Source: Isoetes taiwanensis (taxonomy: Eukaryota; Streptophyta; Lycopodiopsida; Isoetales; Isoetaceae). From it: 64,000 nucleotides of DNA. Each line of letters begins with the position of its first letter. The stretch's first letter is position 1. The notes beneath the pieces are model-generated. The model had not been told where the DNA came from. It did no database searches and saw nothing but the letters and a program-made list of their open reading frames with translations. The stretch is taken from positions 2,368,179-2,432,178 of the forward strand of contig JAJEKV010000046.1 of the NCBI GenBank assembly GCA_021234155.1, in the 5' to 3' direction. A program made the position numbers and the translations under genes. Shown piece after piece: positions 45,202-56,500 of this stretch.

Positions 45202-45754
45202 ATTAGAGGTAATTTGAGATCTCTTTTTGTCCCCATAAGAATCCTCCAATAGAATGAGTACTCTACATCAAACTGCAATTAATGCAGCATTAACAACTTC
45301 ATTGCTGTCGTTTTTTCCCTATAACTTTTGATCTACTCATGAAAATGCTGCGGCGTTTGTTGCATTAGATGCAGAATGAAAAGATCTTTCAAGTGATATA
45401 CGGTTATGATGTATTTCAATACAAGCCATATGTGTTAACCTTAAAAAAGATGGTTTTTTGCTCTTTTCTTATATATTTACATCCCAAAAGATATAACAAT
45501 GGATTGTCATTAGAAAGATCTTGAGGAGACGAATCCATTGCCATAAATAGTGTTCGAATCGGAGTTTTTGATCAAAAGTTATCGTAGAAAAATGACACTG
45601 CAAAAGTTAGTTAGAACTGCATTAATTACTGCTGCCACATAATACTGGAATAAAATACACTGGAGCTCTTCTCTTATTGGACAGTTTAAAAAGCTGATGT
45701 GGCTTTTTAAGCATCCCTTAATGGGACAAAATGAGATCTCAAATTACCTCTAAT
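45202..45754. mobile_element. Inverted-repeat (foldback/MITE-like) element, about 550 bp
   Basis: Termini 45202-45233 and 45723-45754 are complementary over 32 bp with one mismatch (ATTAGAGGTAATTTGAGATC and onward to TGTCCC). A second inverted block follows inside: CTGCAATTAATGCAGCATTA with ATAACTTTTGATC (about 45281-45336) pairs with the complement of about 45560-45640. Target duplication is uncertain; TA is possible if the TIR begins at GAGGTAATTTG. Non-coding. It sits between coding segments of the motif-rich region. Confidence 0.75.
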
Positions 45755-45830
45755 GGGTAATCTACTATAGTAAAATGATATTATTTTAATATTTAGCCGT
45801 GCTTTTAAATTAATTCAATTCATGACCGGC

Positions 45831-46068
45831 GTGATTTCTGTATTGATCAATTCAATTCGCACCAGGCATGCTTTCTACACAGTGTAAAGCAAGCCTGGCA
45901 CGAATTGCGTTGATTTAAAAAAACGTCTGGCGTGAATTGCCTTAACAAGCATGCTTTTAAATCAGTTCCATTCACGCCAGGCGTGCTTTCTGTGTTAATT
46001 AATTCACGCCTGGCATTAATTGCGTTAACAGGTGTGGTTTTAAAACAATTCACTTCACGCCAGGCGTG
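45831..46068. repeat. Palindromic-motif cluster 3 (7 copies)
   Basis: Copies at 45831-45843, 45858-45870, 45890-45902, 45922-45934, 45973-45985, 46005-46017 and 46056-46068. Two are the perfect consensus CACGCCAGGCGTG. They are usually embedded in AATTCACGCC..GGCGTGAATT-like context and spaced mostly 27-51 bp start to start. Confidence 0.9.
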
Positions 46069-46439
46069 TTTCTGTTCTAAGATACTGATTCCATTTCTGT
46101 ACTATTGTAGTCTATACGTGGAGCAACTGCACCATGCTCTTCAACAATGGGTGGAATATGGCTGCCCATTACCCATCAGGTAGGGCGGGTCAAAGTCTAA
46201 GGCATTCAAGCTGCTGGAGCAGAGCCTATCGCAGACAATTATACAGGAGAAGAAGAAGACTGCAAGAAATCGAAGAAAAAAGATAGTGATGACAATGCAG
46301 ATCCTTCTCATAGCATATCCAGCAGGTCAGGTCCAACAGACTCGTCTTTTGTAAGGAGGTAGTATGGCTCAAGTGGAGTGAATTTTGGGATGCTTATGCA
46401 TAAAAGAAGCTGCCAGATACCATAGGTAGGGTGCCTCCT

Positions 46440-47600
46440 GTTGATGTTAGCATCTTTGACTTGAATGTGACATAGATGAGAAAGACTCAGGGGCTAGACG
46501 ACACTGAGATTATTTGGATCTTAGACTCGTGCCTAAAGAAGGAAGTCTTGTACAAGAAGAGTACTTTTACTAAGGATATGATGTCCTTCGTTGGATATGA
46601 TGTCCTTCATTGAGTGCTGCAGTCATGTTAAGGATGTATGTACAATGAAGTCAGCTGTAAAAACCAAATTACAAAGGCTACCGGGGGATGTTGCATTATC
46701 TGAATTAATTGAATTGCTGAACAAGTACAAGGTCAGTAATGATGACATAAAGAAGTTTGTATTTTGGTCAAAGGGCTTCCTAAAGAATTGGAAGGCTAAA
46801 AATGCAAAACATGAAGGGCCTCTGCCCCCTAAGGTACTGGCCGAGTTGAGAAGAAAAGTGGCCCTTGTGAAGAAGATTACTGGAGAAGAAGACATTCTCC
46901 AGTATTCAGTCTTCATTGAGTACAAAGGTCTCTTGCCAGAATCAACTACTTGCCGTAGAAACATATCACTCTTTGTATTGGACAATAGAGGTGGGAGATG
47001 AGAGATGGGGATGAACCAGAAGGACTATAGCACCTTCTTTGCCAATTGTATAGGATTGACAACTGAGAGGTCCTTTACTATTGTCTTCGTTTGTTTTTCA
47101 GGTGGCTCACATCTACATTCACTATCCGCTGCTCATGATCTAGAGTGCCTCAAAGTTATTAGGGATGGATGCCTGATATATGATGTTAGGGGTAATGAGC
47201 TACGAACAGAATGGAAGATGGCACATGTGATCTTCATTATGATATCTATGCTGTCATACGAGGAATATGATAATGCTAGGGCCAAGGGTAACAATAGCAA
47301 TGCATGGGAATGTTTTCTTCTAGATGATCCAGACTTAACAACGATATTTTACCATACGGATCAGGATCAAGATCATGAAAATGAGTCAGAAGAGGATGAG
47401 GATTGGGACCCTCTCCTAAGTGATGAGATAAAGGACGAGCTTCTAACTAAGAAGAAGGGCCCCTTAGATAAAAATGGTTTTCCCAAGTCTTTGGTTGGCT
47501 TTTGTTCCAATTGATACAACGTACTTGGAGCGTCATGTTGGAGGTTATATTGCCCGAGAGGCTCTGATAGGTGTTAGAGGATGTCACTGAATTGTGAGTG
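46440..47600 (+). pseudogene. Unidentified protein, broken frame
   Basis: Coding-like sequence begins near 46440 (PPVDVSIFDLN), is shifted by a 19-bp tandem duplication at 46574-46611, and then runs open from 46591 (KTKLQRLPGDVALSELIELL, DIKKFVFWSKGFLKNWKAKN). It meets a TGA at 46999-47001, stays in the same frame to 47514 (HSLSAAHDLECLKVIRDGCL, then an acidic tract ENESEEDEDWDP), and shifts frame near 47500 to continue VPIDTTYLERHVGGYIAREA. The last string reads like a conserved motif, but I know no family with it. One protein of more than 350 residues seems to have been encoded here. Confidence 0.5.
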
Positions 47601-48175
47601 ATGAGCAGGCAAAAGACTTTCTTGAACTATTCCTCATGCATGTACTTGCTAAATCTCCTAAAGGCCCTTATGGCAACCTGAAATCTTCAGTAATTAAAAG
47701 CTTTGTGGATTTGTCCAACTTAAAAATGGACGATGATTCTGGTGAGGGAACTAATAATCTGCAGCCTGATAAGAAAAGTAATGAGCAACTGGCTGCTAAA
47801 ACTGGCTGCTCAAAGTAATGTGATAATGCAGAACATGGGGGATATCCTTGCCTCCCTTGTAGGTGATGCAACCATCCCTACAAATAGATTCACAGGTTAA
47901 CAGGGATTTAATCGATAAGGCAACTCTGAGAGAAGGGGCCATTGATAACCTAAGCGACTCTAGTGATTCCCAGGTTTGCCAAATCATACTAAAATAATAT
48001 TAGTCATGAAGGACGTAAGGGGACTAATAGGAGATAACAATTCTAACAGTCAGAAGAGCATGGAGATTAAGGGTGGCAAAGGGGAGAATGACACTGACGA
48101 TGACAGCGAAATTGAAGATGATAGGTATAGCAGGACACTCATTGTATGTACTTAGTATTGCTTGCCTTGTAGATG
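47600..48175 (+). pseudogene. Downstream continuation, unidentified
   Basis: Open pieces at 47594-47818 (DEQAKDFLELFLMHVLAKSP, then KSFVDLSNLKMDDDSGEGTN) and acidic sequence to about 48150 (NDTDDDSEIEDDRYSRTLIV). They carry on from the 46440-47600 segment in the same direction. No known domain. Confidence 0.35.
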
Positions 48176-48179
48176 AAAT

Positions 48180-48277
48180 CACGCCACGCGTGATTTAGTT
48201 TATCTTCAGTTTGAAATAAATCGCACCAAACGTGCTTTAATTATATTTCATTATCAGACTAAATCACGCAGAGCACG
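48180..48277. repeat. Palindromic-motif cluster 4 (3 copies)
   Basis: CACGCCACGCGTG at 48180-48192, CGCACCAAACGTG at 48222-48234 and CACGCAGAGCACG at 48265-48277, each within A/T-rich flanks such as AAATCACG. Confidence 0.8.
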
Positions 48278-48309
48278 ATTTGGTCAGGCTCCAAATCAAT
48301 TTCACCAGA

Positions 48310-49090
48310 CACTAGTAGAATCAAATTCCAAGTGGATCTATCCGTGGCCGCACTTGAAGGAGATGCTAGATGAGGCATTTATGTTATTTCAAGTTGGTAT
48401 TTGGTCATCCATGGAACTCTGGAACATCAAGGATACTGTGGAGGCACCGGAGGAAATGGGTAGACATTGATTGACCTTTTGGGATCAACACAAATGTGTG
48501 AAGTTCACTAATCCCAAGGATCCAACAGACAAGCTTCAATCAAATGCAGGCCCTGAATCCATCATTTTATGATCCAAAAAAAATTGCAGCAGATGATTTT
48601 CTGGTGAAATTTATGCCTATTATGAATAATTTGGCTATGGGGATGACAGTGCGTGAAGTGTTAGATTCACACCCAGAACTAGATAGAACAGCTGACATGG
48701 CGTGAAGTGCAAGAGGTAAATCCTTAACTAAAAGAAACATGAGGCCACTGGTGGTAGCTTCGTGACAACAGAACTGTGTTGAAGGTTCCTCCGGCACTAA
48801 CTCACCGTCGTTAGGCTCTTCTAGTACAAGATGTTCTGGTAGAGACCCCTCCTAGCCACGAAGCCATCCTGGAGATTCCTTTGACATTGACTCATGGAAA
48901 TCCAATTTTAGATTTGATGACCTTCTCTCATTAGTTATGATAGGACTCTGAGGGCCAAAAGAAAAAGCGAGGGTAAAGCTGTGCACAAAGGTGGATTCCT
49001 CCCGGAAACAAAAGCTAAACAGCGCCCGTGACATGGCTTTGTCCTTGTTAAATTTGGGGGTTGTTGAGGATGAAAGCTATGCCTTCGAAT
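48310..49090 (+). pseudogene. Possible FCP1/NLI-phosphatase-like relic
   Basis: Frames read SKWIYPWPHLKEMLDEAFML, FQVGIWSSMELWNIKDTVEA and TFWDQHKCVKFTNPKDPTDK. The order 'RPHLxEFL..F.VgvWSS....N...............WDQ..C' is that of plant FCP1-like (NLI-interacting factor) phosphatase domains. The DxDx(T/V) nucleophile motif that should precede it is not seen; the motif cluster 48180-48277 lies there instead. Further pieces (IAADDFLVKFMPIMNNLAMG, SFDIDSWKSNFRFDDLLSLV) follow in other frames. Stops interrupt throughout. Assignment is tentative. Confidence 0.35.
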
Positions 49091-49286
49091 ATATGATTTA
49101 TTATCGATTTGATCTCGCTCGTTCTCTTAGTGCGACACAGTGCCGCCTTCCACTACTCGATGGCGTCGATTCGATCCCTTCGCTCCTACCTCCGAGGAGG
49201 TTTTGGATCTCTGGACTCACCTCATGCCCCGTCGCCTACGAGGTGGAATCATCATGTATATGTATATTTGTGCTGATTTGCCCAAA

Positions 49287-49412
49287 TAGGCTTTGTTGTA
49301 ACGGTTTTTCCCCTCGTAGGGGATTTTTTTTAATCGTCTTAACGGGCTTCTTTCATCTGTAATTTGGGTCCCATAAGGCCGAGTGGCCTCCGCCGGACGA
49401 TAAAAGAACCTT
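49287..49412 (-). mobile_element. SINE-like short repeat, copy 5
   Basis: The minus strand shows TTTTATCGTCCGGCGGAG, GGCCTTATGGGACCCAAAT, then GATTAAAAAAAATCCCC and GGGGAAAAACC. This is the same block order as copies 1 and 2. A CTTC microsatellite follows (49411-49433). Confidence 0.55.
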
Positions 49413-49448
49413 CCTTCCTTCCTTCCTTCCTCTAGGAATGACTCATAA

Positions 49449-49802
49449 AAATCTTGACTACAATATTTTGCATGTACTTTTGTATACTATGTGAAGTCCT
49501 ATAGTAGGTCATATTAGGGCCCGACTATTCTGCAACGTAAAAGGCATGATGAGAATACTCATACACGAAATAGTAAAATATAAACACGAGTTCACAATAC
49601 GCAGACCAAGAAACTTACCAAATGTAACTAGAAATCATGAGAAATATCCACTTAGCTTCGAGCTTGCTTTTTATTTATACATTGATTCAACGTGGACATC
49701 TTATCTGTATACTATTTGTGAGGATAGCTTATGAATTTACTTTAACATGGTCTTTTAAGATACGTAAACGATATTTTAAGACATGTAGGTACGAAAAGGC
49801 AT
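49449..49802. repeat. AT-rich direct repeat, copy 1 (partner 50341-50708)
   Basis: Shares GACTACAATATTTTGCATGT, TACTTTTG(T/C)ATACTATGTGA, AACATGGTCTTTTAAGATA and TTTTAAGACATGTAGGT with 50341-50708 in the same order. Differences include indels. Confidence 0.85.
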
Positions 49803-49984
49803 AATTTTATATTCAACGCTAAAAGTAATGCTTCAATTTCGTGTGGTTATTTCTAATGAAAACAATCCTGTTGGCTACATGTCTATATATCTAAGGTTGT
49901 CGTGCTCTATAAGCATTAAAAAACAACAAAAAAGCTACTTTAGAAAGGTTTACCTTCAAAGAAAAAGCATCAAATTGAGTGGAT

Positions 49985-50125
49985 TTTTATCATCCACAGA
50001 GACCAATAAGTCTATAAGACCAGATCAAAGAGAGAAATAAAAGTATTACTGTCACGATTAAAAAGCCCCCCAAAGAGTTTTCGTGGCAAAAACCTTAGTA
50101 GTAATAAGCATACTAATAAACTATG
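49985..50125 (+). mobile_element. SINE-like short repeat, copy 6
   Basis: TTTTTATCATCCACAGAGACC, then GTATTACTGTCACGATTAAA, AAGCCCCC and AAAACCTTAGTAGTAATAAG. It lies between the two copies of the AT-rich repeat. Confidence 0.6.
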
Positions 50126-50340
50126 CAATGATACATTAGAATACAATAGTTATCAGTTACTTATTTTTAAGGAACCCGAACTAATTGTAAGGGATCGGAA
50201 AACCTATTAGCTCAGGTCAACAAATACAACTCTAATTGAATCTAGTTTAGTGTCTCGAACTGGATTAAGTATATTTAGTAGCCTGATTTTGTCATGGCAA
50301 TCTACGTACTTATATGAGGGAGAAGGTTTAGCATTCTAAA

Positions 50341-50708
50341 TGTTTGACTACAATATTTTGCATGTACTTTTGCATACTATGTGATCCCCTATAGTAGGCC
50401 ATATGAGGCACCGACTATTTTACAACATAAAATATGTCATGTACAAAATAGTCAATCATATCCATAAACTCAAGAGAGGGACCGACATATTTTCCAAACG
50501 TAACTCAAGAAAAGAAAAATCCACATAGCTTCTAGATTTTCTTGAATTTTTTACATTGGTTAATAGCTCATCATGTCAAGTCAAGGTGGAAGTTTGTATA
50601 TTTTTTGAGGATATATTTGGGATATCCATCATGTGCACAATAAGCATGTGGATTTACTATAACATGGTCTTTTAAGATATTTTAAGACATGTAGGTGGGA
50701 AAGGCACA
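50341..50708. repeat. AT-rich direct repeat, copy 2
   Basis: Partner of 49449-49802, slightly longer because of an inserted stretch around 50620-50650. Confidence 0.85.
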
Positions 50709-51036
50709 TACACATAGCATTATGCCAGCGCCAGTTGCTTCAATGTTTTCTAGTGGAAGCAACAAAATATCTAAATATCTAAAGGCGGCCATCCTACTAC
50801 TATGCAAGCATAAATGCTTGTGGAGAAAGGATTCCCTTCAGAGAAGTATACAATGGTTTATTTATTGGTAACATATGCCACTTGTTAATTCTTTATGCAT
50901 TTAATGTGGGCAGTATCAAAATGGAGCTGTCTCCACAACTGTCTCCAATTATGATCCAGACCTTTACCCTGTGAATGTCAGACAAGAATGGTGTCCAAAA
51001 CAAATGCTTTGACATATCAAGCGTTTCATCATGCTG

Positions 51037-52200
51037 TACTTAGAAATGTTCAAATCTAGAGTCAGATCCATACAATTTTGACATCCATCACATCTTTCAG
51101 TTTGAATAAAATGTCAAACATTGCTCTGTGCTACCAGACTAGATACTTCCTGACTTTATAAAGTATACAGCCTGAAGAAATCCCTCAAAAGTTGTCATCA
51201 GTCTCTACACAAACCAGAGAATTCCAGTGTCAAGATTGCTCAAAGCCTGTAAACAGATACTTAGAAATGTTCAAATACAGAGTCAGTTCCTTATAGTTTT
51301 GATCAAATGTCTCGCACATCACTCCACATCTTTCAGTTTGAATGAAATGTCAAACATTGCTCTGTGCTACCAGACTAGATACTTCCTGACTTTATAAAGT
51401 ATACAGCCTGAAGAAATCCATCAAAAGTTGTCATCAATCTCTACACAAAACAGATAATTCCAGTGTCAAGATTGCTCAAAGCCTGTAAACAGATACTTAG
51501 AAATATTCAAATACAGAGTCAGTTCATACAGTTTTGATCAACGTCTGCACATCACTCACATCTTTCAGTTTGAATAAAATGTCAAACTTGCTCTATACTA
51601 CCACACTAGATAGTTCCTGATTTTATCAAGCACACAGCCTGCAGAAATCCCTCAAAAGTTGTTCTTTACATCAGTCTACATACACCAACCAGATATTTCC
51701 AGTGTCAATATTGCTCAAAGCCTGTAAGCAGATACTTAGAAATGTTCAAATCCAGAATCAGATTCATACAATTTTGATCAGTGTCTGCATCATTTAAATA
51801 AAACATAAACTTACTCTGGTCTGGCAACAAGGAAAAGTTCCAGCAATGGTGTAAACATACTTCAATAGAAATCCCTCAAAAGCGGACATCAGCAATGCAG
51901 GGAACCAAGCAGAATATTTTGTGCGCAATAAGTTGCTCCAAAGCCTGGTAAACAGATACTGTGAAATGTTCAAATCCAGAATCAGATTCATACCACTTTT
52001 TTGCCTGGTGTCTGCGCATAATTTACATCTTTTCGTTGAGAATAAAATGTCAAACTCATTCTGTACTACCAGACTAGCTATTTCCTGATTTCCTCGCTGC
52101 TGCCTGCAAAATCTCTCAAATTTGGCACTTCCATCAGCCTGTACGACCAACGAGAACTTTCAAGCGTTCTTTGCTCCAAAGCCTTCAGCAGATAAACTGG
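51037..52200. repeat. Tandem array, about 5 units of 220-240 bp
   Basis: Units begin with (GA)TACTTAGAAATGTTCAAAT at about 51037, 51256, 51491, 51731 and 51953. Each contains CATCTTTCAGTTTGAAT, AAATGTCAAAC, CTACCAGACTAGATA, TTCCTGA and TTGCTCAAAGCCTGTAAAC. The first three are close to each other; the fourth and fifth are progressively diverged and partly deleted. An open minus-strand frame (52150-51794) lies in the diverged units and is probably chance. Confidence 0.92.
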
Positions 52201-53015
52201 GGGTACAATTAAATAATTCTTTTGTTGCAGGTTTTCCCCCCTCCTGAAAAGGAATTCTGATAAACATGTGAATGAAAGATGTAAAACAATTAGAATTAGA
52301 AGATCAGAGACATCCTCCCCTGGAAATTCACGGATATTAGAATGAGAAGATCACAGACATCGTATTGAGGAAATTCACAGAACTATTCATGCTAAGTTCA
52401 CACATCACAGATATTCTCCTGTAGGAATGTAGATAATTGTTCATACTTAGTTCAAATACAAGAAGCAAATATAAAACCAGATACTTCTGTTGAACAGAGT
52501 GAAAAAAACGAACAGAGATACTTGTTAATGAATGATGGTCAAAATCGCATCAGATGTTTCCTGATGAACCCTTCCAATTCAGTTCCTGTCACCAAGCCAT
52601 GCACAAGTTCAGGAGGGGACAAACTATTAAAATCATTTTACAAGTGATGTCGAATGTGAGGACAGACTTGCACGAAGATCCAAAGATCTTCAAACTGAAT
52701 AAACAGATTAGTCTCTACCTAAGTAGCTTTATATAAGTTGGGTGTAGAAACAGACAGGAACCTCAGACCTCCCTAATACCTTGAGAAAGTCAATTTTTGG
52801 ACCAAGGACTTAGAACTCCAGTAATCTCCTTAAATGCTTGAAATCTCTTAAAAACCTTCATCATGCAGCCTACCATTTTCGTTCAGCAGAAAATTCTTTG
52901 CAGCTATCAGTTTGGGCCATTTCTTTTTCTTCAGAAAAAGTCATCAGTTAACTACTATAGGATTTTTGACATCCATTTCCTGTCTATCCATTGAAACCCA
53001 GTTTTTCTTGAAGCA
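52201..53015. other. Intergenic; weak short repeats
   Basis: AGAAGATCA(CA)GAGACAT-type sequence recurs twice near 52290-52360, with AATTCAC words nearby. No gene recognised. Confidence 0.4.
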
Positions 53016-53019
53016 TTTT

Positions 53020-53530
53020 AAGGTCGACTTCGTCCATCAGAGCGTCGTCCTGCCCAAAAGGAAGAAGTGGGCGATGGCGCTTCCGGCGAAGGGGCCTCGA
53101 TCCAGAATATTGGGCTCGAAGACTCATAAACTGGGCTTCGTCTGGAAAGTTAAGCTTTGCTTTCTTGCCCTTGATCTGCCGAGCAGCTATGTCGTAAGCT
53201 ATGGCGGCTTCCGTCGCTGTGGCAAAAGATCCAGGACGCCCATAAATGGAGCCCTTTGCCTTGGATCCCTATTTCTGCAGCCCATTTGGTATATGGGCGC
53301 ATCCGTTATCGAAAATACCTGTTAAATTGGTCGTTCACTCCCCGGGAAACGCTGTCGAAGGAGACAAAATCTTCCTTTTTGGTTGAACATTGATCTTCAA
53401 GCTTTTGCACATTCCTGGGCGTCAAATTGATCCTGCATAGACTTTGCTTCTTGACAAATGGCAGATTTTTTTGAAAACCGACCTCTCGCCGGATTGATAT
53501 AAAAATTATCTCCAAAAGGGGCAAAAGTTG
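53020..53530 (-). pseudogene. AP2/ERF transcription factor pseudogene
   Basis: AP2/ERF proteins bind GCC-box-type DNA through a domain of about 60 residues. Minus-strand fragments in three frames give RMRPYTKWAAEI, then RDPR, then [20 protein letters not shown] and [13 protein letters not shown], in the order of an AP2 domain (YRGVRxRPWGKWAAEIRDP...TFxTAExAAxAYDxAAxxIRGxKAKLNFP). A stop replaces the start of the RGVR motif and two frameshifts split the domain. The upstream segment (53524-53306) could be its N-terminal region. Intronless, as usual for ERFs. Not functional as read. Confidence 0.8.
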
Positions 53531-56500
53531 ATTTTGGGCTTGGGTGTGACTAAATCGTGGCTGATCACCCTGCAGGGCGACGGATTCTCAACTATTTCCA
53601 TCTACAGGCATTCTTCAAATCCTTCTGCCATCCTTATTATCTGTAGAATTAATCCCAGCAAAACATTCTTCCAGAGTAGAGTCTGAGCACCAATAACGTC
53701 CTGGAAGCGGAAAGAAAAATGGATAACATGGGGAATAATAGTCCATTGACGTTCTGCCAAGCTTGGGGACATCAATTCCATGCCGGAACCGATGGGTGGA
53801 TGTCTGGTTCGTAGATTCAAGTATTTACAAAATTTAGGATCGGCTTTGCCGTTAGAAAACAAATTGAAAGGCATAGAATAACAGGTGCTCGGTTTGGATT
53901 TGAGATATCGCATGGACCGACTGTTATTATGAATACGAAAACGATATCTGAGAACAGGAGATTGAAGAGGGAAGCTGCCAGTCCAACTAGATGCAGACCT
54001 CAAGTATCGCCGTTTGCAAGTGAATAGGTTTGGCTGGATTAATTATCTGCCTGAAATTTCAGAATAACAGCTATTCCTTTTCCAATGGCTCCCACCAATG
54101 GTTATATGAAGGGCCTTTCCTTTTCTCATCCTGCTAGAAAGCGGACCACGGTCATGCTTGAACCAAAAAAAATACACGGGGTTTTCGTGGACTTAACGAA
54201 TTTTTTAGTGTCTTCTTTGTTTGTTGTGCCGCCCTTCCCCATTGCCTTAACCAAAGATATGGGTTTGTATCTTGGCCCTCCTTGTTCCTAATTAGCAGAA
54301 CCTGCCTGACTATAAAGCCTTTGTCCTTCAAGTCCTGCAAAGAAAAATTAGCCAATTTTCTAATCTTTGTAGCACGGCACATGCTTTAATGCTTTGCATA
54401 CTTTTTTCTCTAAAATCAATTTAAGAACCATTAAATATCTCTCCTCCTTAACCTGAAAAAATCACGTGGCATTGTTTCAAACCAAGAATGTTACTAAAAA
54501 TTTCTTGCTGCTCGAGATAATGTATGAACTTCTCGAGTCGTTTACACCGCTATTCAAATCATTCCACAATGCATTCCGAACGTTCCCATGCCGTAAGAAG
54601 ATTTTACCTAGCATTTCGATCATTTACTGCGAATTAAAAAAGTTTTTTCAAGTACAAAACTTTATTCTTAACTTGTTTCATCAAGATACAATATATGCAA
54701 ATTACAAGGGACATTCACAGCCATGTTCCATCTTGGGAATGTCCTCTAAATGAACATTCACATGTTTGAAAATGCAACTTTCATGATCCAATATATGCAT
54801 TTTATTTGAAAAACAACAAATTTCAGAAAGTGGCTAGTGGCTACTAGTTATCTAAGTTTATGTTGTTGTTAAAGAAGTTGATCAATACAATTAAAAATAT
54901 GTTTTCCTTTTGAAAAATACAATTTAGCTTGCCAATAACTTTGGGCTCATGGCTCACACTAAAACATGAAATATCCTTGCTCAAGTACCTCCATTATATC
55001 ACTCAGGTTATATTTCAAACTTCTACAAATTGACTTTATGTTGCCAAATGGCCTAAGCTCATGGCTTGTACTACCGGCTTTTACCTAGTCAATATTTTAC
55101 AATGTCACCTATATTTAAATAATCTTGAATAAGATAGATGACCCCCATCCACAGGGTTAATTTTTTAATTTAAGGGATAGTTCATCGTAGGATAGAATGG
55201 TAAGCGAGCCAAACGGTTTAGAACTTAAAAGCAGTTTAGAATGGTGTCCAAACTACATAAGAACGGCTCTAAGAGCTTGGCAAAGCATGGCTGGATTAAT
55301 GGCATTGATCAATATTGCTTTAAACGTAAAGGTAGTTAGTTGTTTACAAATCCTCTAGACAATATAAATTATGATCAATACAAAAAAGAAATGGACAATT
55401 ATAGGGATGCAAGAAAAAATTTGTAAAAGAACATGTTATTTGGATGAAATGTTTGACCTTGTTGACAACCAGTACATGGTAACCATATTCTTACGATGGA
55501 GCTTAATCTGTTCTAAGTTGAATTTAATTGATATGGCGCTTACTTATCCAGGGATAACAATGATAACCCATCAAACGGCAAATGTAAGCCCACTAAGCCA
55601 GTGTCTCAAACGTCGGTGCATTTCTGAAGATTTTTTGGAACAATGGCTTTTATAAAACCTAAAATAGACTATTCTCAAAAACTTGTACTATCACAAATGG
55701 GACATTCTTGCAGATATACATGAAGTCACCACCCGGGCAATCAGATTTTTCATCATTCTAAGTAAAGCCTTCAAATTGATTTCTTTGAAACCGTGCAATA
55801 AGCGCAAATTTGATGGAATCGATGAAACAATATGCAATGATATCCGAGGCACAAGATGGATCTAGCATATGTACCAAAGAAAAACTTTACTGACTTCCTA
55901 ATCTCTTGAAAGACATTTGGTTGCTCTGGATATGGAATATAACATCGGACATTCATAAGGATGAGGTTATCTCTCAATTTTGCCGATGGTTGAAGTCAGC
56001 TCATCATCCTTTGCCTGTTAAAAACCGGTGGAATGATCATTGCAAACCAAAAGTATTAATCCTATGTAGCGGGAGAACCAGTTTCTGCTGCAACGTAAAA
56101 ACGCGGGATCTACATTCACCCATCGCGTTAGTAGCATGCCATGGCGGTGTTTCGTAATGTAAATAAACTTTCTGCGTTGAGCAGCGGGCTGATGAAAGCG
56201 GTTCTTGCAACCACAATACGATGAGGTTTTCTCCACGATGGAAGCTCTTTTTACCGCATTCCAGAGTTTTGCCGTGCAGTTTCTTGCGGGGCGAGAATAG
56301 TCCTATTTCAACGATAAAGCGATCTACCCCTTGCCTTCCACGGCAGCGCATCGCGAGAACTCCGCCAGCGCGTTGCCACATTCCATCTGCGAGGGAAGAA
56401 CAAAAATAGATCTCACAATATGAAATATTTCTAAAGATGGTGTAGATCGCGCTACGGCACGAGAAATTCTGCGTTGAGGGCCGTAAGCCAAAATGGCGGG

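Noticed and set aside
51037-52200. CRISPR-like repeat array
   Set aside because: Units are over 200 bp, have no short spacer pattern, and the genome is a plant's; this is an ordinary tandem repeat.
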